A stretch of 13,496 bases of DNA from NCBI GenBank assembly GCA_007120745.1, contig SKNC01000071.1, positions 1 through 13,496 of the forward strand. Reading direction: 5' to 3'. This DNA is from Bacillota bacterium (GTDB lineage: Bacteria > Bacillota > Dethiobacteria > SKNC01). A program made the position numbers and the translations under genes. Below, one piece after another: positions 1 to 7,622 of this stretch (its first letter is position 1; every line of letters begins with the position of its first letter). Below the pieces are notes generated by a model. The model did not search any database and was not told where the DNA came from. It worked only from the letters and a program-made list of their open reading frames with translations.

Positions 1-22
1 ATTGAAAAGGGAGAGCTGGTAA

Positions 23-595
23 ATGTTCCTGGAATCAGTCGCCCTGGCACTGGTGATCGGGTGGTTCAGAGGGGGCAGGCTGAAGCGTCTGCTGAGCTAT
101 AACCTGGAAGGATTAAACTGGATACTGCTGGCCTTTACAATTCGTTACCTGGTTCAATTTTTGTCCTGGAAGGTGGACTTTTTTTTACTGTACGGAGGAG
201 TTATACAAATTACTGCTTATATCATCCTGTTCTGGGGTTTGTGGCAGAGCTTAGAGTTCCCAGAGATTAAAATGGTTGGCCTGGGTTCCCTGGCTAACTT
301 CATTGTAATTGCGGCCAACGGAGGGAAAATGCCTGTTTCACCCCGGGCACTGGACGCTGTAGGGCTGAGCCTTACGGAGACCGGCACCCATGTTTTAATG
401 GAGGAGGGCACCCGGCTTTTCTGGCTGGCGGATATAATCCCGCTGCCGCCGCCGTATCCTTTCCCCATGGTAATCAGCATCGGCGATATCCTGATTACTG
501 TTGGGGTTATGCTGTTGATTCAAAATGCCATGCTCAGGGATACAAGGCCGGCATGCTTAAAAAACGATACCGCGAACTGGCTCAGGAGAATATAG
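23..595 (+). CDS. DUF5317-family membrane protein
   Basis: Predicted integral membrane protein of 190 residues. Several hydrophobic segments can be seen (about residues 2-14, 31-48, 53-75, 85-98 and 148-168). Between the last two is a conserved-looking polar stretch with NGGKMPVS (residues 99-106), which I associate with the DUF5317 family in Clostridia. SIGDIL follows at 152-157 at the start of the last membrane segment. The family has no established function and I assign none. The ATG start is preceded by GGGAG at 9-13 with usable spacing. The gene reads towards secA but is separated from it by 315 bases holding a probable promoter, so it is probably not in the secA transcription unit. The family call comes from recognition of the NGGKMPV block and overall topology, so it is good but not certain. 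Confidence 0.8.
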   Translation: MFLESVALALVIGWFRGGRLKRLLSYNLEGLNWILLAFTIRYLVQFLSWKVDFFLLYGGVIQITAYIILFWGLWQSLEFPEIKMVGLGSLANFIVIAANGGKMPVSPRALDAVGLSLTETGTHVLMEEGTRLFWLADIIPLPPPYPFPMVISIGDILITVGVMLLIQNAMLRDTRPACLKNDTANWLRRI

Positions 596-684
596 CCTTG
601 CTATACTTCAGGAATCCATTGGGAATATGAGTATTCTAAGAGGCGTTTCCACAATGAAAATATTACTGAAAAATCATTAATCAT

Positions 685-700
685 AAGAACCGTCCCTAAT
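685..700. repeat. REP-like repeat fragment (GAACCGTCCC word)
   Basis: AAGAACCGTCCCTAAT shares the 10-base word GAACCGTCCC with the larger repeat patch at 5521-5570. I recall this word as a recurring intergenic motif in Clostridia and Peptococcaceae genomes, in REP-type elements. Here only a short degenerate fragment without flanking inverted arms remains, so it is either a decayed copy or a chance match. Confidence 0.4.
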
Positions 701-790
701 ATTAAACTTGCATTTCGACAATAATTAACATAATCAATCATATTATGTGACGATGGGCTGTGTAACAAGGAAGGGCAGGGGCGGGCAGTC

Positions 791-819
791 TTGTTTTTAG
801 AAACTTTTAATGGTAAAAT
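791..819 (+). promoter_or_regulatory. Probable sigma-A promoter for secA
   Basis: A -35-like TTGTTT (791-796) and a -10-like TAAAAT (814-819) are separated by exactly 17 bases. The -10 matches the consensus at 5 of 6 positions and the -35 at 3 of 6. Transcription would start near 826 and give a leader of about 85 bases containing the hairpin at 852-877. This is inferred from sequence only. Confidence 0.5.
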
Positions 820-851
820 AATTCAGGGGACTTTCATAAAAGTCAAATAAA

Positions 852-877
852 AAAAGGAACCCGGTGAGGTTCCTTTT
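852..877 (+). terminator. Terminator-like hairpin in the secA leader
   Basis: AAAAGGAACC (852-861) pairs perfectly with GGTTCCTTTT (868-877) around a 6-base loop. The 3' arm ends in four T and is followed by CACTATATT. Only about 20 bases separate it from the secA ribosome binding site, which is too short for a promoter. Transcripts entering secA must therefore cross it. It may be an attenuator or a partial terminator for read-through from upstream. The A-rich 5' flank means it could also terminate on the other strand. Confidence 0.5.
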
Positions 878-898
878 CACTATATTACCTTATTTAAT

Positions 899-904
899 GG
901 AGGT
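899..904 (+). promoter_or_regulatory. Ribosome binding site of secA
   Basis: GGAGGT ends 6 bases before a GTG codon at 911. This strong site fixes the GTG as the secA start and gives the normal SecA N-terminus MLNFISKLLG. Confidence 0.8.
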
Positions 905-910
905 TTTGAA

Positions 911-3424
911 GTGCTTAACTTTATCAGTAAACTGTTGGGCAACAGCAACGAAGGACAGATAAAAAAGCTGCAGAAAGTAGTGGACCGGGTGAATTCCCTG
1001 GAGCCGGAAATATCTGCTCTTTCCGATTCTCAGCTGCAAAATAAGACGGAGGAATTTAAAGAAAGGCTGGATAATGGAGAGGAACTGGATGACCTTCTTC
1101 CGGAGGCTTTTGCCGTGGTTCGGGAGGCTGCCCGCAGGACCCTGGGCATGAGGCCTTTTGATGTCCAGATTCTGGGGGGAATTGTGCTTCACCAGGGAAG
1201 GATTGCGGAGATGAAAACCGGGGAGGGGAAAACCCTGGTGGCCACTCTTCCTGCGTACCTGAATGCCCTTACGGGCAGGGGAGTGCACATTGTTACCGTA
1301 AACGACTACCTGGCCCAGAGGGACAGCCAATGGATGGGTCAGGTGTATGAGTTTTTGGGCATGAAGGTGGGGTTAATTGTTCATGGCTTGAATCCCTCAC
1401 AGCGGAGAGAAGCGTATGCTGCAGATATTACCTACGGTACCAATAACGAATTTGGGTTTGATTATCTGCGGGACAACATGGCCGCTTCTTATGAAAACCT
1501 GGTGCAGCGGAAGCTAAACTATGCCATTGTGGACGAAGTGGACAGCATACTGGTGGATGAGGCCAGGACCCCGCTGATTATTTCCGGGCCTTCCCAGCAG
1601 TCCACGGACCTGTATGAAAAATTCTCCCGGTTTGTTCCCCGGCTGAAAAAAGATGAAGATTACACCGTGGATGAGAAAGCCCACACGGTAATTCTTACCG
1701 AGGAGGGCGTGGCCCGGGCAGAACAGCTGCTGGGAGTGGAAAACCTTTTTGATGACGTGCACATGGAGCTTTCTCATTACCTGAACCAGGCATTAAAGGC
1801 CCATGCCTTGATGAAGCGGGACAAGGATTATATTGTAAAAGATGGGGAAGTTATTATCATCGATGAGTTCCGGGGACGCCCCATGTACGGGCGCCGGTAC
1901 AGCAACGGCCTTCACCAGGCCATTGAGGCCAAGGAGAAGGTAAAGGTGGCCAAGGAAAGCCAGACCCTGGCTACCATAACCTTCCAGAATTATTTCCGAA
2001 TGTTTAAGAAGCTGGCAGGCATGACCGGTACCGCCATCACCGAGGAGGAGGAATTCCAAAAGATTTACGGACTGGACGTGGTGGTGATTCCCACCAACGA
2101 GCCTATGATCAGGGAGGACCTTCCCGATGTAATTTATAAGACGGAGGAGTATAAGTACAGGGCAGTGGTGGAGGAGATTGAAAGGCGTCACCGCTCCGGA
2201 CAGCCATGCCTGGTGGGCACCATCCATATTGAGAAATCAGAAATGCTCAGCGATATGCTGAAGAGGAAAGGGATTCCCCATCAGGTGCTGAACGCCAAAC
2301 ACCATGAAAAGGAAGCGGAAATTATAGCCCGGGCAGGAGAGAGGGGAGCGGTTACCATCTCCACCAATATGGCCGGTAGAGGAACCGATATCGTCCTGGA
2401 GGAAGGAGTTACGGATTTGGGAGGACTTCATGTCCTGGGTACCGAAAGGCACGAAAGCCGGCGAATCGATAACCAGCTGCGGGGCCGCTCCGGCCGTCAG
2501 GGGGATCCGGGGTCCTCACAGTTTTTCATTTCCCTGGAGGACGACCTGATGCGGATTTTCGGGTCTGATAACATCAAGGGAATGATGGATAAACTGGGGA
2601 TGGAAGAGGATATGCCCATCGACCACCCCATGGTGAGCAAAGCCATTGAATCGGCACAAAAGAAGGTAGAGGGTAGAAACTTCGATATTCGACGCCATGT
2701 GCTGGAATATGACGAGGTGATGAACCAGCAGCGGGAATTAATTTATTCCCAACGGCACAAAATACTGGAAGGAACCAATCTCAAGGACAGCATTATGGAA
2801 ATGGTCGAAAGCATTATAACGGACAGCCTGGACCTGTATGCGGATGAAAAAGTTTACCCGGAGGATTGGGACCTGAAATCCCTGGTGGATTACACCAATA
2901 ATATCCTGGACCCCTCCAATCCGCTGTCAGAAGAGGACCTGGCGGAACTGGACCGGGAGGAAATCAGGGAGCTGCTGCTGGATAGAACGCTGAAAGGGTA
3001 CCAAAAGCGGGAAGAGGAATTGGGCCCGGATATGATGAGGGACCTGGAAAGATTGATTCTCCTGCGCATGGTGGACAGCAAGTGGATGCAGCACATTGAC
3101 GCCATGGATGATTTAAAACAGGGAATCGGCCTCAGGGCGTATGGGCAGAGAAATCCCCTGATAGAATATAAGTTTGAGAGCTATGAGATGTTCCAAAATA
3201 TGATTAAAAGCATGCAGGAGGACGCGGTGCGGCTGCTGTTCCGGGTACAGGTGGTTTCCAGCAGCATGGAGCACAAATCTGCCCCAGTGACCCGGGAAAT
3301 TGCCTCCGGAGAAACTCCGGGAGATAAGCCCAAGAAGGAACCGGCCAAGAGCAAAAAAATCGGCCGAAACGCGCCCTGCCCCTGCGGCAGCGGCAAAAAA
3401 TACAAGCGCTGCTGCGGGCGGTAA
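911..3424 (+). CDS. secA: Preprotein translocase ATPase SecA
   Basis: SecA is the cytosolic and membrane-peripheral motor that pushes unfolded preproteins through SecYEG using ATP. The protein is 837 residues, close to the 841 of B. subtilis SecA. The first nucleotide-binding domain shows Walker A MKTGEGKT (101-108) and the DEAD-like Walker B DEVD (208-211), followed by the DEARTPL motif. The interrupting preprotein cross-linking domain and the second ATPase half follow, with NMAGRGTDI and QLRGRSGRQGDPG. The helical scaffold contains NQQRELIYSQR. The extreme C-terminus is the zinc finger APCPCGSGKKYKRCC, with Cys 823, 825, 834 and 835 as likely ligands for zinc and SecB or ribosome contact. 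The start is GTG. prfB starts 37 bases after the stop, so the two genes are probably cotranscribed, as in many Bacillota. Expression may be modulated by the leader hairpin at 852-877. Confidence 0.99.
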   Translation: MLNFISKLLGNSNEGQIKKLQKVVDRVNSLEPEISALSDSQLQNKTEEFKERLDNGEELDDLLPEAFAVVREAARRTLGMRPFDVQILGGIVLHQGRIAEMKTGEGKTLVATLPAYLNALTGRGVHIVTVNDYLAQRDSQWMGQVYEFLGMKVGLIVHGLNPSQRREAYAADITYGTNNEFGFDYLRDNMAASYENLVQRKLNYAIVDEVDSILVDEARTPLIISGPSQQSTDLYEKFSRFVPRLKKDEDYTVDEKAHTVILTEEGVARAEQLLGVENLFDDVHMELSHYLNQALKAHALMKRDKDYIVKDGEVIIIDEFRGRPMYGRRYSNGLHQAIEAKEKVKVAKESQTLATITFQNYFRMFKKLAGMTGTAITEEEEFQKIYGLDVVVIPTNEPMIREDLPDVIYKTEEYKYRAVVEEIERRHRSGQPCLVGTIHIEKSEMLSDMLKRKGIPHQVLNAKHHEKEAEIIARAGERGAVTISTNMAGRGTDIVLEEGVTDLGGLHVLGTERHESRRIDNQLRGRSGRQGDPGSSQFFISLEDDLMRIFGSDNIKGMMDKLGMEEDMPIDHPMVSKAIESAQKKVEGRNFDIRRHVLEYDEVMNQQRELIYSQRHKILEGTNLKDSIMEMVESIITDSLDLYADEKVYPEDWDLKSLVDYTNNILDPSNPLSEEDLAELDREEIRELLLDRTLKGYQKREEELGPDMMRDLERLILLRMVDSKWMQHIDAMDDLKQGIGLRAYGQRNPLIEYKFESYEMFQNMIKSMQEDAVRLLFRVQVVSSSMEHKSAPVTREIASGETPGDKPKKEPAKSKKIGRNAPCPCGSGKKYKRCCGR

Positions 3425-3446
3425 AAAATATATTTTTGGCTTTTAT

Positions 3447-3454
3447 AAGGAGGT
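3447..3454 (+). promoter_or_regulatory. Ribosome binding site that sets the prfB start
   Basis: AAGGAGGT lies 7 bases before the GTG at 3462. It supports initiation at 3462, in the short zero-frame segment, and shows that the ATG at 3580 in the long downstream frame is not the natural start. Confidence 0.85.
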
Positions 3455-3461
3455 TAAATCG

Positions 3462-4584
3462 GTGGATTATGGAGAAGTAAAGAGCAGAATTATCCTGCTC
3501 CAGGAAAGACTTGAGGAAATGAGGGCTTCTCTTTGACCTGGAGAACAAAGAGAAAAATATCAGCAAGATAGAAGAAAAAATGTCTCTACCGGGATTCTGG
3601 GACAACAATGAAAAGGCCCAGAAGTCCATTGATCAATTAAATACCCTTAAATATTCGGTAAACCGGGTGAAAAAGCTGGAGGAAATGCTGGAGGAGCTGG
3701 AGATTTTAATACTTCTCCGGGAGGAGGAGAACGATGATTCCCTGGATGCGGAAATAAAGAAAAAGTTTCCCCAGGTAAACCGGGAATTGGAGGCTCTTTC
3801 CCTCTCCCTGCTGTTAAATCAGAAGTACGATGACCATAATGCTATTGTGGCTCTTCACCCGGGAGCCGGGGGGACCGAATCCCAGGATTGGGTGGAGATG
3901 CTCTTTAGAATGTATACCCGCTGGTCGGAAAAAAGAGGCTATGAAGTAGAAATTTTAGATATGCTTCCGGGGGATGAAGCCGGTTTGAAAAGTGTTACTT
4001 TTTCCGTAACCGGGAAAGACGCCTTTGGATATCTGAAAGCAGAAAAAGGGGTGCATAGACTGGTGCGAATTTCTCCTTTTGATACTTCCGGACGAAGGCA
4101 TACCTCTTTTGCCTCAGTAGACGTGATGCCCGAGGTAAAAGAGGAAAGCGATGATCTAAGTATCAACCAGGAGGATTTACGAATAGAGACCTACCGTTCC
4201 AAAGGAGCGGGGGGGCAGCATGTGAACAAGACTGATTCTGCAGTTCGAATTACTCACCTGACCACGGGAATCGTGGTGCAGTGTCAAAATGAACGTTCCC
4301 AGCACTATAACAAAGAACAGGCCATGAAGATTTTGAGAGCAAAGCTGGCATCCCTGTATCAAAGCGAGAGGGATGAAAAGCTGGCTAAGCTTCGTGGGGA
4401 ACAAAAGGAAATTTCCTGGGGCAGCCAGATTCGTTCCTATACCTTTAATCCCTATTCGCTGGTGAAAGATCACAGGACCAGCGCTGAGGCAGGGAATGTA
4501 AATGCCGTGATGGATGGGGACATTGATCTTTTTATTGATCACTATCTGAGACAGAGCGCATCAGAACGGGAATCGCAAAACTAA
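3462..4584 (+). CDS. prfB: Peptide chain release factor 2 (programmed +1 frameshift)
   Basis: RF2 recognises UGA and UAA stop codons and triggers peptide release. The coding sequence is the join of 3462-3533 and 3535-4584. Translation starts at GTG, runs 24 codons to CTT, meets an in-frame TGA (3534-3536), and must slip one base forward to continue as GAC CTG GAG. The joined protein has 373 residues, normal for RF2. Visible motifs are the stop-codon-reading SPF tripeptide (204-206), diagnostic of RF2 rather than RF1, and the catalytic GGQ (250-252) within SKGAGGQHVNKTDSAVR. Both fall at or within one residue of the E. coli positions (SPF 205-207, GGQ 250-252). The junction reads FDLENKEKN then MSLPGFWD, as expected for RF2 domain 1. 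The internal stop is regulation, not a mutation. The gene lies between secA and a YitT-family gene, probably in one operon. Confidence 0.97.
3521..3537 (+). promoter_or_regulatory. RF2 autoregulatory +1 frameshift site
   Basis: The slippery sequence is CTT TGA C (3531-3537), identical to the well-known prfB site. When RF2 is scarce the ribosome pauses at TGA and the CTT-decoding tRNA slips onto TTT, giving full-length RF2. The usual upstream stimulator AGGGGG is here only GAGGG (3521-3525), so pairing with the anti-Shine-Dalgarno is shorter than in E. coli, though at about the same distance from the slip codon. Confidence 0.95.
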
Positions 4585-4599
4585 AATGCTCTGTAAAAG

Positions 4600-5496
4600 G
4601 TGTCTGCCGCAAATACTGAATCTGGGGATGGACTATTGAAAAAAAGGAAACGGTTGTTTCAGGGGATTCAAAAAGCCATATGGCCTATAACGGGAGCCCT
4701 GCTGGGGTCTTTGGTTATGACCTTTGGCCTAAACATGTTCCTTATTCCCAACAAAATAGCCTCCGGTGGTGTCAGCGGACTGGGTGTTATCCTGTTTCAT
4801 ACCTTTAATATTCCAGTGGGTCTGACCATTCTGCTTTCCAATATTCCGCTTTTTCTGGCGGCCGGCAAATTTTTAGGAATGAAATTTGTGGTAAGAAGTT
4901 TGGCAGGAACATTTTTTCTCTCGGTTTTGGTGGAGATTCTGGCCTTTTTACCGATATTGACCACCGATCTTTTGCTGGCCTCCATCTATGGAGGCATAAT
5001 TTTAGGTATTGGGTTGGGAATTGTTTTCAGGTCCGGCGGCTCAACAGGGGGCACAGCCCTGGCGGCACAGCTTATCAAATATTTTTTTGGTCTCTCCACG
5101 GGACAGGGTCTACTGGGCATTGATTTTGTTATCATAGCCCTGGCAGGACTTGTGTTTAATGCGGAGCTGGCCATGTATGCCTTGATTTCCCTGTTTGTTA
5201 CCAGCAAGGTAATTGATTTGGTCCAGGAAGGCCTGGGCTTTTCCAAGGCCTGCTATATTATTTCTGATAAGGGACCTGAAATTTCCCGGGCAATTCTTAC
5301 TGATCTGGATCGGGGAGTTACTGTTTTAAAGGGAGAGGGCGGATTCTCCGGTCGGGAAAAGAACATCCTGCTGTGCGTGGTGTCCCAGGCTGAGGTTTCC
5401 AATTTAAAAAATATTGTTTGGAACATTGATCCCGATTCTTTTTTTATCATAAGCAATGTCCATGAAGTGCTGGGAGAGGGTTTCCACCGTCCTTAG
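4600..5496 (+). CDS. YitT-family membrane protein (DUF161 plus DUF2179; YvjA-like)
   Basis: Polytopic membrane protein of up to 298 residues with about five or six hydrophobic segments between residues 25 and 205. Typical YitT signatures are ASGGVSGLGVIL (54-65) and the glycine-rich GIVFRSGGSTGGTALAAQ (140-157). A soluble DUF2179 domain follows (about 216-295, containing GVTVLKGEGGFSGREKNIL). The biochemical role of the family is not established. The position directly after prfB matches B. subtilis yvjA, so this is probably its ortholog. The start is uncertain. GTG at 4600 gives the longest protein but its only Shine-Dalgarno-like bases overlap the start. TTG at 4636, after GGGGATGG, would give 286 residues beginning LKKRKR. 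There is no terminator after prfB, so cotranscription is likely. Confidence 0.85.
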   Translation: MSAANTESGDGLLKKRKRLFQGIQKAIWPITGALLGSLVMTFGLNMFLIPNKIASGGVSGLGVILFHTFNIPVGLTILLSNIPLFLAAGKFLGMKFVVRSLAGTFFLSVLVEILAFLPILTTDLLLASIYGGIILGIGLGIVFRSGGSTGGTALAAQLIKYFFGLSTGQGLLGIDFVIIALAGLVFNAELAMYALISLFVTSKVIDLVQEGLGFSKACYIISDKGPEISRAILTDLDRGVTVLKGEGGFSGREKNILLCVVSQAEVSNLKNIVWNIDPDSFFIISNVHEVLGEGFHRP

Positions 5497-5520
5497 AAGG
5501 TGGCAGGACAAGGTGGTATA

Positions 5521-5570
5521 AGACAGAGAACCGTCCCCTGTCTTCATCCCCTGTTCTATTCCCTGTCCCC
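5521..5570. repeat. REP-like intergenic repeat patch
   Basis: This stretch contains AGACAG (5521-5526) and its reverse complement CTGTCT (5538-5543), flanking a loop with GAACCGTCCC (5528-5537). Two further CCCTGT words follow, at 5549-5554 and 5561-5566. The shared 10-base word also occurs at 687-696. The look is that of a REP-type palindromic element, which I recall as common between genes in Clostridia-like genomes. No transposase is present in the window. It occupies the gap between the YitT-type gene and the transketolase pair. The copy number elsewhere in the genome cannot be seen here. Confidence 0.6.
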
Positions 5571-5628
5571 CCGTTTTTCTAATAATGTTTATAAATAAAT
5601 TATCAATATTTTCAGCAGGAGGTGCAAA

Positions 5629-6495
5629 ATGATGAATGCAGGGCAGGTTGATTTTAATTATTTGGAAGGGAAGGCCGGTATTTTAAGAAAACACATCATT
5701 AAAATGATTGGTGAAGCAGGTTCCGGCCACCCCGGAGGATCTCTTTCCGCAGCAGACATTTTGACAGTGCTTTATTTTCAGGTAATGAATGTTGACCCCA
5801 GGAGTCCAAAGGACCCGGACAGGGACCGATTTGTTTTAAGCAAAGGCCATGGCGCGCCGGCTTTATATGCAGCCCTGGCGGAAAAAGGGTATTTCCCGGT
5901 GGAAGAACTCTGGAATTTGCGGAAGATAAACTCTCCCCTGCAGGGGCATCCGGACATGAGAAAGGTCCCGGGGGTGGAAATGTCCACCGGTTCCCTGGGA
6001 CAGGGTCTTTCCGCAGCCAACGGCATGGCCCTGGCTGCCCGGGTGATGGGAAAGAACTACCGGGTATATGTGGTGCTGGGGGACGGTGAAACCCAGGAGG
6101 GACAGATCTGGGAAGCAGCCATGACCTCTGCCCACTACGGCCTGGACAACGTAACCGCGTTTCTGGATTTTAACCAGCTGCAGATTGACGGCCCCTGTGC
6201 AGAGGTAAAGTCACCCTTACCTTTCTTTGAAAAGTGGCAGGCCTTTGGCTGGGAAGTAATGGAGATAGACGGTCATAACGTGAAGGAAATATGGGAGGCA
6301 TGCCAGAAAGCAATGACCATAAAAGGAAAGCCGGTCATGGTAATCTGCCGGACCATCAAGGGCCGGGGAGTTTCATTTATGGAAAATGAAGTGGACTGGC
6401 ATGGGAAGGCTCCTGACCGTGAACAGCTGGAGAAAGCCATGGCTGAATTAGAAAGGGGGGTACACAGGCATGAGTCAAAAAATAGCCACCCGTGA
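5629..6495 (+). CDS. Transketolase, N-terminal (TPP-binding) subunit
   Basis: First half of a split transketolase of 288 residues. With its partner it should transfer two-carbon ketol units between sugar phosphates in the non-oxidative pentose phosphate pathway, in the cytosol. Family features are GSGHPGGSLSAADIL (31-45), SKGHGAPALYA (71-81), the STGSLGQGLSAANGMA stretch (119-134) and the thiamine-diphosphate/magnesium motif GDGETQEGQIWEA (151-163) with N182 about 30 residues on. A very strong AGGAGGTG (5617-5624) precedes two adjacent ATG codons, at 5629 and 5632, and either could be used. The gene overlaps the C-terminal subunit by 26 bases, suggesting translational coupling. Split transketolases are common in Clostridia and Archaea, so the split is not a broken gene. 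Substrate range cannot be read from sequence. Confidence 0.95.
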   Translation: MMNAGQVDFNYLEGKAGILRKHIIKMIGEAGSGHPGGSLSAADILTVLYFQVMNVDPRSPKDPDRDRFVLSKGHGAPALYAALAEKGYFPVEELWNLRKINSPLQGHPDMRKVPGVEMSTGSLGQGLSAANGMALAARVMGKNYRVYVVLGDGETQEGQIWEAAMTSAHYGLDNVTAFLDFNQLQIDGPCAEVKSPLPFFEKWQAFGWEVMEIDGHNVKEIWEACQKAMTIKGKPVMVICRTIKGRGVSFMENEVDWHGKAPDREQLEKAMAELERGVHRHESKNSHP

Positions 6496-7408
6496 TGCCT
6501 ATGGAGAAATATTAGTGGAGCTGGGGAAAAAGAATCCCCGTATTGTGGCCCTGGATGCAGATCTCTCCAAGTCAACCAAGACTGCCAATTTCAAAAAAGC
6601 TTTCCCCCAGCGTTTTTTCAATATGGGGGTAGCCGAGGCGGACATGATGGGAACAGCCGCAGGTCTTGCCGCAGCGGGATTGATTCCCTTTGCCAGCACC
6701 TTTGCCGTTTTTGCCACCGGCAGGGTGTACGACCAGCTGAGAAACTCCATTGCTTATCCAAATCTAAACGTAAAAATAGTGGCTACCCATGCAGGTATCA
6801 CCGTGGGAGAAGACGGCGGATCTCACCAGTCCATCGAGGATATTGCCATAATGAGAGTTATGCCCAACATGACGGTGATCGTTCCCGCAGATGGCCCGGA
6901 AACCAAAAAGGCCGTGGAGGCAGCGGTGGAAATGGATGGCCCTGTTTACATAAGGTTAGGCCGCTCGGGGGTTCCTGTTATTTTTTCCGAAGAAGAACCT
7001 TTTACTCCGGGCCGAGGGAAGATTCTCAGAGAAGGCTCGGACATCAGCATAATTGCTGTGGGGATCATGGTCAGCAAGGCGTTGGAAGCCGCACAAACCC
7101 TTTCCCAAAAGGGGATTGAAGCCCGGGTTATTAATATGTCTTCTATTAAACCCCTGGACCAGGATATGATTGTTCAGGCAGCCCGGGAAACCGGAGGAAT
7201 TGTGACAGCGGAAGAGCACAGCATTATTGGAGGGCTGGGGGGCGCAGTATCGGAAGTTACTGCCGAAAGATATCCGGTACCTGTAAAAAGAGTTGGGGTG
7301 CAGGACACCTTTGGAGAATCCGGTTCCCCGGAACTGCTTCTAGAAAAATATGGACTGACCCCGGAGAATATTGTCAAAGCGGTTGAAGAAATTTTACAGA
7401 AAAGGTAA
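6470..7408 (+). CDS. Transketolase, C-terminal (pyrimidine-binding) subunit
   Basis: Second half of the split transketolase, 312 residues. The pyrimidine domain spans about residues 4-165. GVAEADM holds the likely catalytic glutamate E56, which activates the aminopyrimidine ring of thiamine diphosphate. THAGITVGEDGGSHQSIEDIA (107-127) is the conserved substrate and cofactor loop. The transketolase C-terminal domain follows (about 180-300), with INMSSIKPLDQDMI and EEHSIIGGLGGAVSE. AGGGGGG (6454-6460) lies just before the ATG inside the end of the upstream gene, so the two subunits are probably made in equal amounts. A strong terminator follows 64 bases after the stop. A 1-deoxyxylulose-5-phosphate synthase or a pyruvate dehydrogenase E1 beta subunit is less likely, given the paired transketolase N-terminal gene. 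Confidence 0.95.
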   Translation: MSQKIATRDAYGEILVELGKKNPRIVALDADLSKSTKTANFKKAFPQRFFNMGVAEADMMGTAAGLAAAGLIPFASTFAVFATGRVYDQLRNSIAYPNLNVKIVATHAGITVGEDGGSHQSIEDIAIMRVMPNMTVIVPADGPETKKAVEAAVEMDGPVYIRLGRSGVPVIFSEEEPFTPGRGKILREGSDISIIAVGIMVSKALEAAQTLSQKGIEARVINMSSIKPLDQDMIVQAARETGGIVTAEEHSIIGGLGGAVSEVTAERYPVPVKRVGVQDTFGESGSPELLLEKYGLTPENIVKAVEEILQKR

Positions 7409-7472
7409 TTCTTTAGCAAATTGCAGAGCGTTAAAAACTAAAAATTTAAAATAAGTTAAGTAATTTGATGTA

Positions 7473-7509
7473 TTTCCTGCCTTAAATTCGTAAGGCAGGA
7501 AATTTTTTT
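7473..7509 (+). terminator. Strong Rho-independent terminator after the transketolase genes
   Basis: TTTCCTGCCTTA (7473-7484) pairs perfectly with TAAGGCAGGAAA (7491-7502) around a 6-base loop AATTCG, and seven T follow (7503-7509). This ends the transketolase unit and implies an independent promoter for ftsE in the next 110 bases. I could not find a convincing -35/-10 pair there. Confidence 0.92.
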
Positions 7510-7622
7510 ATGAAAATTTTATAACTATTTTGTTAAAATCAGTAATTTGTTAAAGGAGTTTAAAAAACTTTGTCGAAATAGTATGGCGATAGGCAGGCTT
7601 TACTTAGGAGTGTTTGACATCT

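Larger units (their letters stand above)
596..910. other. Intergenic region upstream of secA
   Basis: No convincing gene lies in these 315 bases. They hold a REP-like word GAACCGTCCC (687-696), a perfect 7-bp inverted repeat ACATAAT/ATTATGT (728-734 and 742-748, 7-base loop), a probable sigma-A promoter (791-819), a terminator-like hairpin (852-877) and the secA ribosome binding site (899-904). No clear terminator follows the DUF5317 gene. The open frames present are shorter than about 25 codons. Confidence 0.6.

Noticed and set aside
728..748. Perfect 7-bp inverted repeat ACATAAT/ATTATGT as an operator
   Set aside because: It is AT-rich and short, lies over 40 bases upstream of the probable -35, and matches no regulator site I recognise.
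897..962. Short out-of-frame ATG frame across the secA start (21 codons) as a leader peptide
   Set aside because: Its own ATG overlaps the secA Shine-Dalgarno sequence and it has none itself, so translation is unlikely.
890..1330. Minus-strand open frames across secA, transketolase and the cell-division genes
   Set aside because: They lie opposite confidently identified genes, have no family resemblance and lack supporting ribosome binding sites.
3300..3536. Open frame of 78 codons overlapping the end of secA and ending at TGA 3536
   Set aside because: Its last 25 residues are the zero-frame start of prfB. The rest is an out-of-frame reading of the secA C-terminus with no ribosome binding site.
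3534..3536. In-frame TGA in prfB as a pseudogene-making mutation
   Set aside because: It lies in the conserved CTT TGA C context at codon 25 and the downstream frame is intact, so it is programmed frameshifting.
5463..5503. CCACC/GGTGG pairing around the YitT-type stop codon as a terminator
   Set aside because: The stem is only 5 bp or imperfect, and no T run follows.
7510..7622. ftsE promoter candidates such as TAGTAT at 7579-7584 or TAAAAT at 7534-7539
   Set aside because: None has an acceptable -35 at 16-18 bases or an extended -10, so I did not annotate one, though a promoter is expected here.
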